Origin: an uncultured Bacteroidales bacterium
GTDB taxonomy: Bacteria > Bacteroidota > Bacteroidia > Bacteroidales > P3
NCBI GenBank assembly: GCA_900314925.1
Contig: OMXC01000011.1
Span: 1 to 64,000, forward strand
Reading direction: 5' to 3'
DNA length: 64,000 nucleotides
A program made the position numbers and the translations under genes. The notes beneath the pieces were generated by a model, which searched no databases, was not told the DNA's origin, and saw only the letters and a program-made list of their open reading frames with translations. This document shows, in pieces, positions 6,099 to 16,438 of the stretch (position 1 is its first letter; every line of letters begins with the position of its first letter).

Positions 6099-8672
6099 TC
6101 AGCTGCATTTGCTCCATCCGCAGGTGGGGCAGCTCTTGCAGCCGCTGTTGTATACGAGTTTGCTGCCGCAGTCGGGGCACACCTCGTCGGTCTCCGTGCC
6201 GTCCTTGATGTAGCGCTTCAGGGCGCGTGCCACACCGTTGCTCCACGTGGTGATGCTGTCGGTGTCGAAGGTGAGCTTGCCGATGAGCTCCACGACGTTG
6301 GCTATGGGCATGCCGTGGCGCAGGATGCCGGAGATGAGCTTGGCGTAGTTCCAGTACTCCTTGCGGAACATGCGCGAGAGGCCCTCGATGGTGATGTGGT
6401 AGCCGTCCTGGTCGCAGAACTGGAAGTCGTAGCGCGCGTGCTCCTGCCCTTTCTCCTTGACGCGGATCACCCAGCCCTTATCCACATTCTTAGGCAGCAG
6501 GAAACTCTCGGCGCGGCCGGTGAAGATTTCGTAGGGGCGTCCTTCGTACATGCCCACCACGGCGACCCAGTCCTCCTTCTCGTTCTTGAAGCGCACCACC
6601 TCGGCCTCCAGTTTCTTGGGGCGCTTGGGGGCTTTGCTCTCGCCGAAGCAGGGGCTCTCCTTCTTGTTCTCGTTGTTGCTCACCAGCACGCCGGTGCGCG
6701 ACCCGTCGCGGTAGATGGTGCAGCCCTTGCAGCCGCTCTCCCACGCCGTCTCGTATATCTTGCTCACCACCTCCTTGGTGGTCTCCTTGGGTATGTTCAC
6801 CGTCACCGAGATGCTGTGGTCCACCCACTTCTGTATGGCGCCCTGCATCTTCACCTTGGCCACCCAGTCGATGTCGGCGCTCGTGGCGTGGTGGTAGGGG
6901 CTCTGCTCTATGAGCTTCTGCAGCGTGGCGTCGTCCATGCGCTTCACCTCCTCCACGTCGTAGCCGTTGACGCTGGCCCAGTCGAGGAACTTCGGGTGAA
7001 ACACATTGTACTCCTCGAAGTAGTCGCCGTTCTCGTCCTTGATGACGTTCTGCTTGCTGTTGTCCTTGTCGTTGGGGTTGATCTTCTTGCGGCGCTTGTA
7101 GCTGACGAGGAAGACCGGCTCTATGCCGCTGGTGGTCTGCGTGCAGATGCTCACGGTGCCCGTGGGGGCTATGGTGAGCAGCGCTATGTTGCGGCGGCCG
7201 TACTTGGTCATCTCCTCGTAGAGCTTCGGGTCGGCCTCGCGTATGCGGCTGATGAAGGGGTTGCTCTCCTCGCGCTTGGCGTTGTATATGGGGAAGGCGC
7301 CGCGCTCCTTGGCCATCTGGACGCTCGAGGCGTAGGCCGCGCAGCAGAGCGTCTGTTGCACGCGCACGGCGAAAGCCGTGGCCTCGTCGCTGCCGTACTG
7401 CAGCCCCAGGGCCGCCAGCATGTCGCCCTCGGCGGTGATGCCGAAACCCGAGCGGCGCCCTTCGAGGCACTTCATCTTGATGTTAAGCCACAGGTTGTGC
7501 TCCACCTGCTTGATCTCGTCGCTCTCCGGGTCGGCCTCTATCTTGCGCAGTATCTGCTCCACCTTCTCCAGCTCCAGGTCTATCAGGTCGTCCATCAGGC
7601 GCTGCCCCTTCATCACGTGCTCGCGGAAGAGGTCGAAGTTGAACGAAGCCTTCTTGGTGAATGGCTTGTCGACGTAGGAGTAGAGGTTGATGGCCTGCAG
7701 GCGGCAGCTGTCGTAGGGGCAGAGCGGTATCTCACCGCAGGGGTTGGTGCTCACCGTCCGGTAGCCGTAGTCGGCATAGCAGTCGGGCACGCTCTCGCGG
7801 AGTATGGTGTCCCAGAAGAGGACGCCGGGTTCGGCGCTCTGCCATGCGTTGGCTATTATCTTGTTCCACAGGGCGCGGGCGTCGATGGTCTTGGTGTATG
7901 TGGGGTTGGGCGAGTCGATGGGGTACTGCTGCACGAAGGGCTTGCCCTCCATGGCGCAGCGCATGAACTCGTCGGTCACCTTGACGCTCACGTTGGCGCC
8001 GGTCACCTTGCCCTGCTCCATCTTGGCGTCGATGAAGCTCTCCGAGTCTGGGTGCTTGATGCTGATGCTGAGCATCAGGGCGCCGCGGCGGCCGCCCTGC
8101 GCCACCTCGCGGGTGGTGTTGCTGTAGCGCTCCATGAAGGGCACGATGCCCGTCGACGTCAGCGCCGCGTTCTTCACGGGGCTGCCGCCGGGGCGTATGT
8201 GGCTCAGGTCGTGGCCCACGCCGCCGCGCCGCTTCATCAGCTGCACCTGCTCCTGGTCTATCTTCATGATGCCGCCGTAGCTGTCGCTGCAGCCCTGGTT
8301 GCCGATGACGAAGCAGTTGCTCAGGCTCACCACCTGGAAGTTGTTGCCGATGCCGCTCATCGGGCTTCCCTGCGGCACTATATATTTGAAATCCTTAAGT
8401 AAGTGGTATATCTCCTCCTCGCCCAGCGGGTTGGGATACTTGCTCTCTATGCGTGCATACTCGCGCGCCAGACGGCGGTGCATCATGTCGGGGTTCAGCT
8501 CGTAGATGCTGTCGTCGTTGCGCAGGGCGTATTTGTTCATCCACACGTTGGCGGCCAGCTCGTCGCCGTGAAAATACTCCACCGACGAACGCATGATCTC
8601 GTCCGGCGTATAGGTCTTCGTCTCTTTCTTTTTCTCTGTGGGTGCAATTCCCGAAAACAAGTCGCCCTGCAT
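6099..8672 (-). CDS. nrdJ: Adenosylcobalamin-dependent (class II) ribonucleotide reductase
   Basis: Reduces ribonucleotides to deoxyribonucleotides using a radical from vitamin B12 coenzyme, so it needs no oxygen. The 857-residue protein is full length. It carries LSNCF with the first redox cysteine, NPCGEIPL with the thiyl-radical cysteine, the IAPTGTVSI motif, and a C-terminal zinc-ribbon-like tail (CPDCG...CKSCPTCGWSKCS) seen in class II enzymes. It is a monocistronic minus-strand unit: a long leader upstream, and a terminator before uvrD. I saw no cobalamin riboswitch in the leader. Confidence 0.95.
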   Translation of the reverse strand: MQGDLFSGIAPTEKKKETKTYTPDEIMRSSVEYFHGDELAANVWMNKYALRNDDSIYELNPDMMHRRLAREYARIESKYPNPLGEEEIYHLLKDFKYIVPQGSPMSGIGNNFQVVSLSNCFVIGNQGCSDSYGGIMKIDQEQVQLMKRRGGVGHDLSHIRPGGSPVKNAALTSTGIVPFMERYSNTTREVAQGGRRGALMLSISIKHPDSESFIDAKMEQGKVTGANVSVKVTDEFMRCAMEGKPFVQQYPIDSPNPTYTKTIDARALWNKIIANAWQSAEPGVLFWDTILRESVPDCYADYGYRTVSTNPCGEIPLCPYDSCRLQAINLYSYVDKPFTKKASFNFDLFREHVMKGQRLMDDLIDLELEKVEQILRKIEADPESDEIKQVEHNLWLNIKMKCLEGRRSGFGITAEGDMLAALGLQYGSDEATAFAVRVQQTLCCAAYASSVQMAKERGAFPIYNAKREESNPFISRIREADPKLYEEMTKYGRRNIALLTIAPTGTVSICTQTTSGIEPVFLVSYKRRKKINPNDKDNSKQNVIKDENGDYFEEYNVFHPKFLDWASVNGYDVEEVKRMDDATLQKLIEQSPYHHATSADIDWVAKVKMQGAIQKWVDHSISVTVNIPKETTKEVVSKIYETAWESGCKGCTIYRDGSRTGVLVSNNENKKESPCFGESKAPKRPKKLEAEVVRFKNEKEDWVAVVGMYEGRPYEIFTGRAESFLLPKNVDKGWVIRVKEKGQEHARYDFQFCDQDGYHITIEGLSRMFRKEYWNYAKLISGILRHGMPIANVVELIGKLTFDTDSITTWSNGVARALKRYIKDGTETDEVCPDCGSKLVYNSGCKSCPTCGWSKCS

Positions 8673-8779
8673 GGCTTTATTTTTGTTTTAAGTTACACGT
8701 TTATTGTTGCTTGCCCCGATTTCAGGGCCTTGAAATCTTGTGCTAAATTAGTCAGAAAAACCGACCCGTGGGCAACAAG

Positions 8780-8845
8780 TTATCAACAAAAAACCAACCG
8801 CCCCGCCTAAACTGTTGACAGGTTCAGTGGTTGGCAGGTTGATAA
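8780..8845. promoter_or_regulatory. Inverted repeat with DnaA-box-like ends upstream of nrdJ
   Basis: TTATCAACA (8780-8788) and its inverse GTTGATAA (8838-8845) flank a second inverted pair, CCAACC/GGTTGG. Together they could form one long hairpin. TTATCAACA is one mismatch from the DnaA box TTATCCACA. It lies about 110-170 bp upstream of the nrdJ start, so it may be an operator. Binding is not shown. Confidence 0.35.
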
Positions 8846-8944
8846 GTCGGCGCACCCCTCCGGCCATCCCTCCGCCCACAGCCGGCAAGAAGCCGCGAGG
8901 TGTTAATTTAACATAAAAACACCCCTGTTCCGGCACCTCCCCGG

Positions 8945-9065
8945 TACGGACCCCCTTCGGCATTTCTACGGTATTTCTACGGTATTTCTACGCTTTTCCA
9001 CTGAAGAACTACCGTAGAACTGCCGTAAAGCGGCCGTTGGGGAGCCGGGGAAGGGCCGTATGGCA
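8945..9065. repeat. Palindromic array of eleven 11-bp units
   Basis: The sequence divides without a slip into eleven 11-mers: TACGGACCCCC, TTCGGCATTTC, TACGGTATTTC twice, TACGCTTTTCC, a central ACTGAAGAACT, then ACCGTAGAACT and four units starting GCCGT or GCCGG. The right half is roughly the inverted form of the left (TACGG against CCGTA). It fills part of the gap of about 500 bp between nrdJ and mrdA, which otherwise holds the nrdJ leader and no gene. The first 23 bases are identical to 35178-35200. Confidence 0.85.
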
Positions 9066-9181
9066 CAGCATGTTGCGTCGCCGGCGAGGGGTGGGGGAGC
9101 GGCCGCGTGGCGGCGGCCGAATATTTTTTGCCGCGCGGCACAATAAAAGCCGCACGGCGCCGTTTAAAACCGCAATAGACC

Positions 9182-11038
9182 ATGTCGGACAAGTATTCTG
9201 ATCGCAGCCGTGTGGTGAAGCTCATCTTCATCGTTGTGGGCGTCCTTTTTGTGGGGCGCCTGGCTATGCTGCAGATCTTCGACCCCACCTACCGCAGGCT
9301 CGCCGACCAGCAGGCGCTGAGGAACGTGACGCAGTATCCGGCGCGCGGTTTCATCTACGACCGCAAGGGGCGGCTGCTGGTGCACAACGAGGCGGTCTAC
9401 GACCTGATGGTGATACCCCGCATGGTCAAGGACCTCGACACGGCTTATTTCTGCCAGTGTCTCGGCATCACGCGCGACGACTTCGTGCAGCGCATGCAGA
9501 AGGCGCGCAAGTATTCGCCTTATTCGGCCTCGATCTTCATGAAGCAGATCTCCAAGGAGGAGTATGCCAAGTTTGAGAACAAGATGTTCCGCTTCAAGGG
9601 TTTCTACATCTCGCAGCGCACGCTGCGCATCTACGACCGCCCGATAGCGGCGCAGGTGCTGGGCTACGTGGGCGAGGTGGACCAGGGCGACCTGGACCGC
9701 GACCCCTACTACAAGCAGGGCGACTATATAGGCAAGAGCGGGCTGGAGAAGAGCTACGAGGATGTGCTGCGCGGCGTGAAGGGCAAGCGGGTGATGCATG
9801 TCGACGTGCACAACCGCGAGATAGGCCCCTATGCCGGCGGCGTCTACGACACGCTGCCCGTGGAGGGGTGGAACCTGTACACGTCGATAGACGCCGACCT
9901 GCAGCAGTATGCCGAGGAGCTGATGGCCAACAAGCGCGGCTGCGTGGTGGCCCTGGAGCCTTCGACGGGCGAGGTGCTGGCCATGGTCAGCGCCCCGTGC
10001 TACGACCCCAACCTGCTGGTGGGCCGCATACGCGGCGAGAACTACAAGAAGCTCAACGCCGACATCGCCAAGCCGATGCTCAACCGCGCCCTTATGGGGC
10101 AGTATCCGCCGGGCTCCATCTTCAAGGTGGCGCAGAGTATGGTGGCGCTCGACCTGGGTGTGATAACCCCCGGGAGCGGCTTCGTGTGCGACAAGAGCCT
10201 CGTGGGGTGCCACAACCACCCCTCGGCGCAGTCGGTGCAGGAGGCCATCAAGATGAGCTGCAACCCCTACTTCTACCAGGTCTACCGCCGCGTGATACAG
10301 CAGGGCAAGTACAAGAGCATATACAAGGACTCGCAGTACGGCCTTACGGTGTGGCGCGAGTACATGCTGCGCTTCGGCTTCGGGCAGAAGCTGCCCATAG
10401 ACCTGCCGCTGAACGGGGTGCAGAAAGGCAACATACCTGACACGGCCTACTACAACCGCTGGTACGGCAGGGAGCGGTGGGCCTTCTCGACGATATACAG
10501 CAACTCCATAGGTCAGGGCGAGGTCACCGTGGTGCCGATACAGATGGCCAACCTGGCGGCCATCGTGGCCAACCGGGGCTACTACATCACGCCGCATGTG
10601 GTGCGCTTCTACGGACCCGACTCGCTGCGGCGCGAGGAGTACAACGAACGGCACGAGACGGGCATCAAGCGCGAGTATTTCGACATAGCAGCCGCGGGCA
10701 TGTACGACGTGGTGCATGTGGCCGGCGGCACGGCGCGCCGGGCGCGCGTCGACGGGCTCGACGTGTGCGGCAAGACGGGTACGGCGGAGAACTACGGCAA
10801 CGACCACTCGGTGTTCATCTGCTTCGCGCCCAAGAACGACCCGAAGATAGCCCTGGCCGTGTATGTGGAGAACGCGCAGGGCGGCGGCGGCACCTGGGCG
10901 GCGCCCATCGCAGGCCTGCTGGTGGAGAAGTATCTCAACGGCGAGGTGAAGCGCAAGGACGTGGAGAAGATGTACCGCGAGGCAGAGCCCTGCCAGAAGC
11001 TGCCGTTGACAAGAAGGGTGAAGAAGAAAAAGAAGTGA
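9182..11038 (+). CDS. mrdA: Penicillin-binding protein 2 (elongasome transpeptidase)
   Basis: Cross-links peptidoglycan during cell elongation with RodA. The 618-residue protein has one N-terminal membrane anchor (VVKLIFIVVGVLFVGRLAML), the PBP dimerisation region (ARGFIYDRKGRLL), then the transpeptidase domain. The domain carries the SxxK serine in PPGSIFKV, an SxN as MSCNPYF and KTGTA near the C-terminus. A basic tail (RRVKKKKK) ends the protein. Only 3 bp separate it from rodA. The mreBCD genes, often upstream in Bacteroidota, are not adjacent here. Confidence 0.95.
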   Translation: MSDKYSDRSRVVKLIFIVVGVLFVGRLAMLQIFDPTYRRLADQQALRNVTQYPARGFIYDRKGRLLVHNEAVYDLMVIPRMVKDLDTAYFCQCLGITRDDFVQRMQKARKYSPYSASIFMKQISKEEYAKFENKMFRFKGFYISQRTLRIYDRPIAAQVLGYVGEVDQGDLDRDPYYKQGDYIGKSGLEKSYEDVLRGVKGKRVMHVDVHNREIGPYAGGVYDTLPVEGWNLYTSIDADLQQYAEELMANKRGCVVALEPSTGEVLAMVSAPCYDPNLLVGRIRGENYKKLNADIAKPMLNRALMGQYPPGSIFKVAQSMVALDLGVITPGSGFVCDKSLVGCHNHPSAQSVQEAIKMSCNPYFYQVYRRVIQQGKYKSIYKDSQYGLTVWREYMLRFGFGQKLPIDLPLNGVQKGNIPDTAYYNRWYGRERWAFSTIYSNSIGQGEVTVVPIQMANLAAIVANRGYYITPHVVRFYGPDSLRREEYNERHETGIKREYFDIAAAGMYDVVHVAGGTARRARVDGLDVCGKTGTAENYGNDHSVFICFAPKNDPKIALAVYVENAQGGGGTWAAPIAGLLVEKYLNGEVKRKDVEKMYREAEPCQKLPLTRRVKKKKK

Positions 11039-11041
11039 GCC

Positions 11042-12298
11042 ATGTACCAAGAAAAACTGAAAATAGACTGGACGACGGTGCTGCTGTGGGTGGGCATAAC
11101 GCTCTTCGGGTGGCTCAACATCTACGCTGCCACCTACAGCGGGGAGAGCGCCGGGGTGTTCGACATGTCGACGTTCCACGGCAAGCAGCTGCTGTGGATT
11201 GCCGCCGCGGCGCTGGTGGCGCTGGTGGTGATGTTCACCGAGCCGCGCGTCTTCTCCAACGGCGCCTATATCATCTACGCCGTGGTGCTGGCGCTGCTGG
11301 TGGTTACGCTGTTCATAGCCACGGTGTCGCACGGCGGCAAGTCGTGGATTGACCTGGGCTTCTTCCGGCTGCAGCCGTCAGAGTTCGCCAAGTTTGCCAC
11401 GGCCCTGGCCCTGGCCAAGCTGATGAGCGGCATAGACGTGGACTGGAAGAAGAACAGCACCAAGCTGGCGGCGCTGGCCATCATAGGCATACCGGCGGTG
11501 CTGGTGTTCCTGCAGCACGACACGGGGTCGGCGCTGGTGTTCGCCGCCTTTGTCTTCCCGTTGTTCCGCGAGGGCCTCTCGGGAGTAATACTCGTCATAG
11601 GGCTGGCAGCCATAGCGCTCTTTGTGCTGGCGCTGCTGGTCAACAAATACATACTGCTGGCGGTGCTGGCGGTGCTGGCGCTGGGCTACCTCTTTGTGTG
11701 GCTCAACAAGCGCACCGTGCGCGACTGGGTGCACGCCGGCGCCGTGCTGGTGTGCTGCGCGGCTTTCGTCTTCTCGGTTGACTTTGTGTTCAACCATGTG
11801 CTTGAAGCCCACCAGAGCGAGCGCATCAACGTGCTGCTCGGCAAGAGCGAGGACCTGCAGGGGGCTGGCTACAACGTGCACCAGTCGAAGATTGCCATCG
11901 GCAGCGGCGGCTTCTTCGGCAAAGGCTTCCTCAGGGGCACCGTCACCAAGGCCGACTTTGTGCCCGAACAGCACACCGACTTCATCTTCTGCACGGTGGG
12001 GGAGGAGTGGGGCTGGCTGGGGAGCAGCATCCTCGTGGCGGCATACGTGTGGCTGCTGGTGCGGCTGGTGAACATGGCCGAGCGGCAGCGGAGCCGGTTC
12101 GCGCGGTTCTACGGCTACTCGGTGGCCAGCATACTGTTCATACACTTGTTTGTCAACGTGGGTATGGTGCTCGGGCTGGTGCCCGTGATAGGCATCCCGC
12201 TGCCGTTTTTCAGCTACGGCGGCTCGTCGATGCTGGCATTCACCATACTGCTGTTCATATTCATAAGGCAAGACGCCTCTAAAAACCAACTGTTGTAA
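11042..12298 (+). CDS. rodA: RodA, SEDS peptidoglycan glycosyltransferase
   Basis: Polymerises lipid II into glycan strands during elongation, paired with the PBP2 encoded just upstream. The 418-residue protein has about ten hydrophobic segments. It also has SEDS-family motifs: LGFFRLQPSEFAKFA, a glycine-rich GSGGFFGKGFLRGT loop, FVPEQHTDFIF and the C-terminal PLPFFSYGGSSM. It is adjacent to mrdA (3 bp) and its stop codon directly abuts the clpX start. Confidence 0.94.
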   Translation: MYQEKLKIDWTTVLLWVGITLFGWLNIYAATYSGESAGVFDMSTFHGKQLLWIAAAALVALVVMFTEPRVFSNGAYIIYAVVLALLVVTLFIATVSHGGKSWIDLGFFRLQPSEFAKFATALALAKLMSGIDVDWKKNSTKLAALAIIGIPAVLVFLQHDTGSALVFAAFVFPLFREGLSGVILVIGLAAIALFVLALLVNKYILLAVLAVLALGYLFVWLNKRTVRDWVHAGAVLVCCAAFVFSVDFVFNHVLEAHQSERINVLLGKSEDLQGAGYNVHQSKIAIGSGGFFGKGFLRGTVTKADFVPEQHTDFIFCTVGEEWGWLGSSILVAAYVWLLVRLVNMAERQRSRFARFYGYSVASILFIHLFVNVGMVLGLVPVIGIPLPFFSYGGSSMLAFTILLFIFIRQDASKNQLL

Positions 12299-13522
<1,224 letters not shown>

Positions 13523-13530
13523 AAACTTTT

Positions 13531-13562
13531 TTTGGCCAGTATAAAAAAAAGTTGTAATTTAG
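13531..13562 (+). promoter_or_regulatory. Promoter upstream of the PorE-like gene
   Basis: TTTG at 13531-13534, 20 nt, then TAATTTAG at 13555-13562, one base off TAnnTTTG. This leaves a leader of about 90 nt before the start at 13658. Confidence 0.5.
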
Positions 13563-13657
13563 CACATTGAAACAACGCATTGGGACGGCAGGAAAGGGCT
13601 GTGCAATGAGTTGATTGTGATATTGATACACTAACATAGAGTAATAGAACTATATAT

Positions 13658-16438
13658 ATGAAAACGCTCAAAAAGGGTCTTGTAATACTCATTTCCGCAT
13701 TGTTTGTGGCCTCTGGCGCCTATGCTCAGAAGAGTATCGCCAAGAAGGCCGACGACCTCTTTGACCAGTACCGCTTCTACGACGCCTCCAAGGAGTATGA
13801 GAAGGCCTACGAGAAGATCAAAGACAACAAAGCCGAGAAGAACCGCGTTTACTTCCAGCTGGCGGAGTGCTACCGCCTGATGTACGACTATCCGCGTGCC
13901 GAACGCATCTACAAGCGTCTCGCCAACGAAGGCTACCAGAATACCGAGCGCAAGCTGTACTTTCACCTGGCCGAAATGTGCCGCTTCGAGGAGAAGTTTG
14001 ACGAGGCTGACGAGTTCTACCAGAAGTACTTGGAGATGGAACCCACCGACAGCTACGCCGCCAAGCGCAAGGAGTCGCTGATATACGCCAACCAGCTCTC
14101 CTACAACCGTACACGGCATGAGATTGCCAAGATGAGCGACTGGTGCACAGACTATAACGACTGGGCGCCGCGCTTCATCGGCAACGATACCACAAAGTTG
14201 GTATTCACCTCTTCGCGTTTCGGTGAGTATGCCTTAGACAGTGACCCCTGGACCAACCAGGCTTATTCCGAACTCTACTATGTCTTTCAGGACCGCAACG
14301 GCAACTGGAACTCCACCCCGGAGCTTTGGGACGTGAGTGGCAAGATTAATACCGACGTCAATGAGGGTGAGGCGGTCTTCTCGCCCGATGGCAACACGAT
14401 ATACTTCTCGCGTTGCGACGTCTATGACAACGAAACGCAGGGCTGCCGCATCTACATGGCTACGCGTGTCCCGGCCACCCTCGACGATAAGGGCAAGAAG
14501 TCCAAGAAGAATAAAAGCAGCAAGAGCAAGAAAGGCAAGAAGCACTCCAACGCCACCCCGTGGGGCGTGGCGCAGAACATAGCCGAGGCTGCAGCCGAGG
14601 CCGCGGCCGAAGCCAACGAGGTGAGGCCCGGCGAGTGGAACGAACCGGTGGCGCTCATCCTTGGCGACACGGCCTACAACTACCTCTACCCCGCCATCAG
14701 CAGCGATGGCCTGACGCTCTATTTCTCCAGCGACATGCCGGGCGGCTTCGGCGACTATGACCTGTGGAAGGCTACCCGCAAGAGCACCGCCGACGACTTC
14801 GGGCGCCCGGTGAACCTCACCTCAATCATCAACACCCGAGGCCGCGAGGTGTTCCCCATGCTGCGCAGCGACTCGCTGATGTACTTCTCCTCCGACGGTC
14901 ATCCCGGTGTCGGCGGCTACGACCTCTTCAAGAGCAACCTGCAGCGCAACGGCAAGTGGACGGCCCCGGAAAACCTCGGCATCCCCATCAACTCCTCTTA
15001 CGATGAGATGTCCATCGTTTTCTATCCTGAGGAGGCCACACCCTCCAACATCGTTGAGCGCGGCTACTTCTCGTCCAACCGCCCCTTCGCCGACCCGCAC
15101 AACCGCAAACTCGCCAACCAGTCAAAGACGCAGACCCCTCCCATCAACAACAATATCTTCTACTTCGTTCTGCCGGGCCTCAACTACGCCATAGAAGGCA
15201 CCGTGCGCAGCGAGAAGTCCATGCAGCTCCTCGAAGGTGTCCGTATCAAGATGGTGGGCTCCGACGGCAGCGAGTATGAGACACGCACCGACAAGAAAGG
15301 CCACTATCTGTTCGACAGCACCCAGGTGCGCCGCGATGTGGTCTACAAGATGTACCTCTCCAAGAAAGACTACTTCAGCATTGAGGGCTCGGAGAGCACC
15401 CGTGGCTACAACACCAACAAGACCCTGGTTCACGACTTCCGTATGGAGCCGGTGCCGATGCGCCCCGTCATCCTGCCCGAGATACGCTTTGACCTGGCCC
15501 GCACCGAGCTCAAGGGTGAGTTCATGGACTCCCTGATGGACCTCTACATCGTCATGGAGAACAACCCCAACATCGTCGTTGAGATCCGCTCGCACACCGA
15601 CTGCCAGCCCTACATCGGCCTCACCAACGACACCCTCAGCCAGCGCCGCGCCCAGACTGTTGTCGACTATCTCGTCAGCCGCGGCATAGAGCGTGAGCGT
15701 CTTGTCGCCAAGGGCTATGCTGACCGTGTGCCGCGAGTCCTCGACGAGGATGTCGTCGTCACGTATAACGGCAAGCAGTACCCCTTCTCGGCGGGCACTG
15801 TCTTGGAGTGCGACTATATAGCCACCCTTGACCCCGAGCGCCAGCAGGCAGCCCACTCGCTGAACCGCCGCCTTGAGTTCCTCGTGCTGCGCACCGACTA
15901 TGTGTCGCGCCGCCTTGTGGAGAACATCGCCTCCGCCACCCCCGTGGCGCAGCAGACCGAGGACGGCAAGGTCATCGACCTTGTGAACCGCCCGGTGGAT
16001 GCCGACGAGTTCGACGAGACGAAGCCCGCCATCGTCCACGACGAGAGCGTCGTCCCGGTTGTCATGGTCAACTCCACGCGTGGCGAGGTGCCCTGCATCG
16101 TCAACGGTTCCCAGGTGCCTATGCTCATCGACGAGCGTTTCATGGAGCCCGTGGCCATCTCTTGGGAGGAAGCCATGAACTTCCTCTACCAGGGCCGCAT
16201 CACCAAGGATGACTTCCCCCGTCGCGACCTCTCCTTCGACGCCGAGGGCAACATCATAGACAAGGAGATTGTCATCTTCAAGAACATGCAGATTGGCGAC
16301 CAGCGCCGCGAGAACGTCGAGGTGGTGGTGGTGAAGAACGTTGACTACAAGTTCATCATCAACCGCACCGGCCTGCGCCAGTTCGGCGAGTACGAGTTCG
16401 ACAAGCAGCGCTCCAAGCTCATCTTCTTTGATGAGTAA
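13658..16438 (+). CDS. PorE-like TPR/beta-propeller/OmpA protein with a C-terminal retropepsin-like domain
   Basis: A 926-residue exported protein with a signal peptide (ends GAYAQ). TPR repeats cover about 25-150 and PD40 beta-propeller blades about 160-480 (LYFSSDMPGGFGDYDLW, MYFSSDGHPGVGGYDLF). A carboxypeptidase-regulatory-like domain (about 510-590) and an OmpA peptidoglycan-binding domain (about 605-750, EIRSHTDCQPY) follow. This order matches PorE, a T9SS component. A tail from about 800 resembles clan AA (retropepsin-like) proteases, but the expected DTG reads D825-E-R, so it is probably inactive. A Lys-rich insert (KKSKKNKSSKSKKGKK) sits between blades. The stop overlaps miaA by 8 bp. 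Confidence 0.82.
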   Translation: MKTLKKGLVILISALFVASGAYAQKSIAKKADDLFDQYRFYDASKEYEKAYEKIKDNKAEKNRVYFQLAECYRLMYDYPRAERIYKRLANEGYQNTERKLYFHLAEMCRFEEKFDEADEFYQKYLEMEPTDSYAAKRKESLIYANQLSYNRTRHEIAKMSDWCTDYNDWAPRFIGNDTTKLVFTSSRFGEYALDSDPWTNQAYSELYYVFQDRNGNWNSTPELWDVSGKINTDVNEGEAVFSPDGNTIYFSRCDVYDNETQGCRIYMATRVPATLDDKGKKSKKNKSSKSKKGKKHSNATPWGVAQNIAEAAAEAAAEANEVRPGEWNEPVALILGDTAYNYLYPAISSDGLTLYFSSDMPGGFGDYDLWKATRKSTADDFGRPVNLTSIINTRGREVFPMLRSDSLMYFSSDGHPGVGGYDLFKSNLQRNGKWTAPENLGIPINSSYDEMSIVFYPEEATPSNIVERGYFSSNRPFADPHNRKLANQSKTQTPPINNNIFYFVLPGLNYAIEGTVRSEKSMQLLEGVRIKMVGSDGSEYETRTDKKGHYLFDSTQVRRDVVYKMYLSKKDYFSIEGSESTRGYNTNKTLVHDFRMEPVPMRPVILPEIRFDLARTELKGEFMDSLMDLYIVMENNPNIVVEIRSHTDCQPYIGLTNDTLSQRRAQTVVDYLVSRGIERERLVAKGYADRVPRVLDEDVVVTYNGKQYPFSAGTVLECDYIATLDPERQQAAHSLNRRLEFLVLRTDYVSRRLVENIASATPVAQQTEDGKVIDLVNRPVDADEFDETKPAIVHDESVVPVVMVNSTRGEVPCIVNGSQVPMLIDERFMEPVAISWEEAMNFLYQGRITKDDFPRRDLSFDAEGNIIDKEIVIFKNMQIGDQRRENVEVVVVKNVDYKFIINRTGLRQFGEYEFDKQRSKLIFFDE

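Noticed and set aside
8780-8845. Replication origin
   Set aside because: Only two DnaA-box-like words, no AT-rich unwinding region with clustered boxes, and no dnaA or other origin-linked gene nearby.
8945-9065. CRISPR-like array
   Set aside because: Units are 11 bp, contiguous and without unique spacers, and the two halves are inverted; no cas genes are present.
8673-9181. Cobalamin riboswitch upstream of nrdJ
   Set aside because: Searched by eye for the conserved B12-box and receptor core on the minus strand and did not see them.
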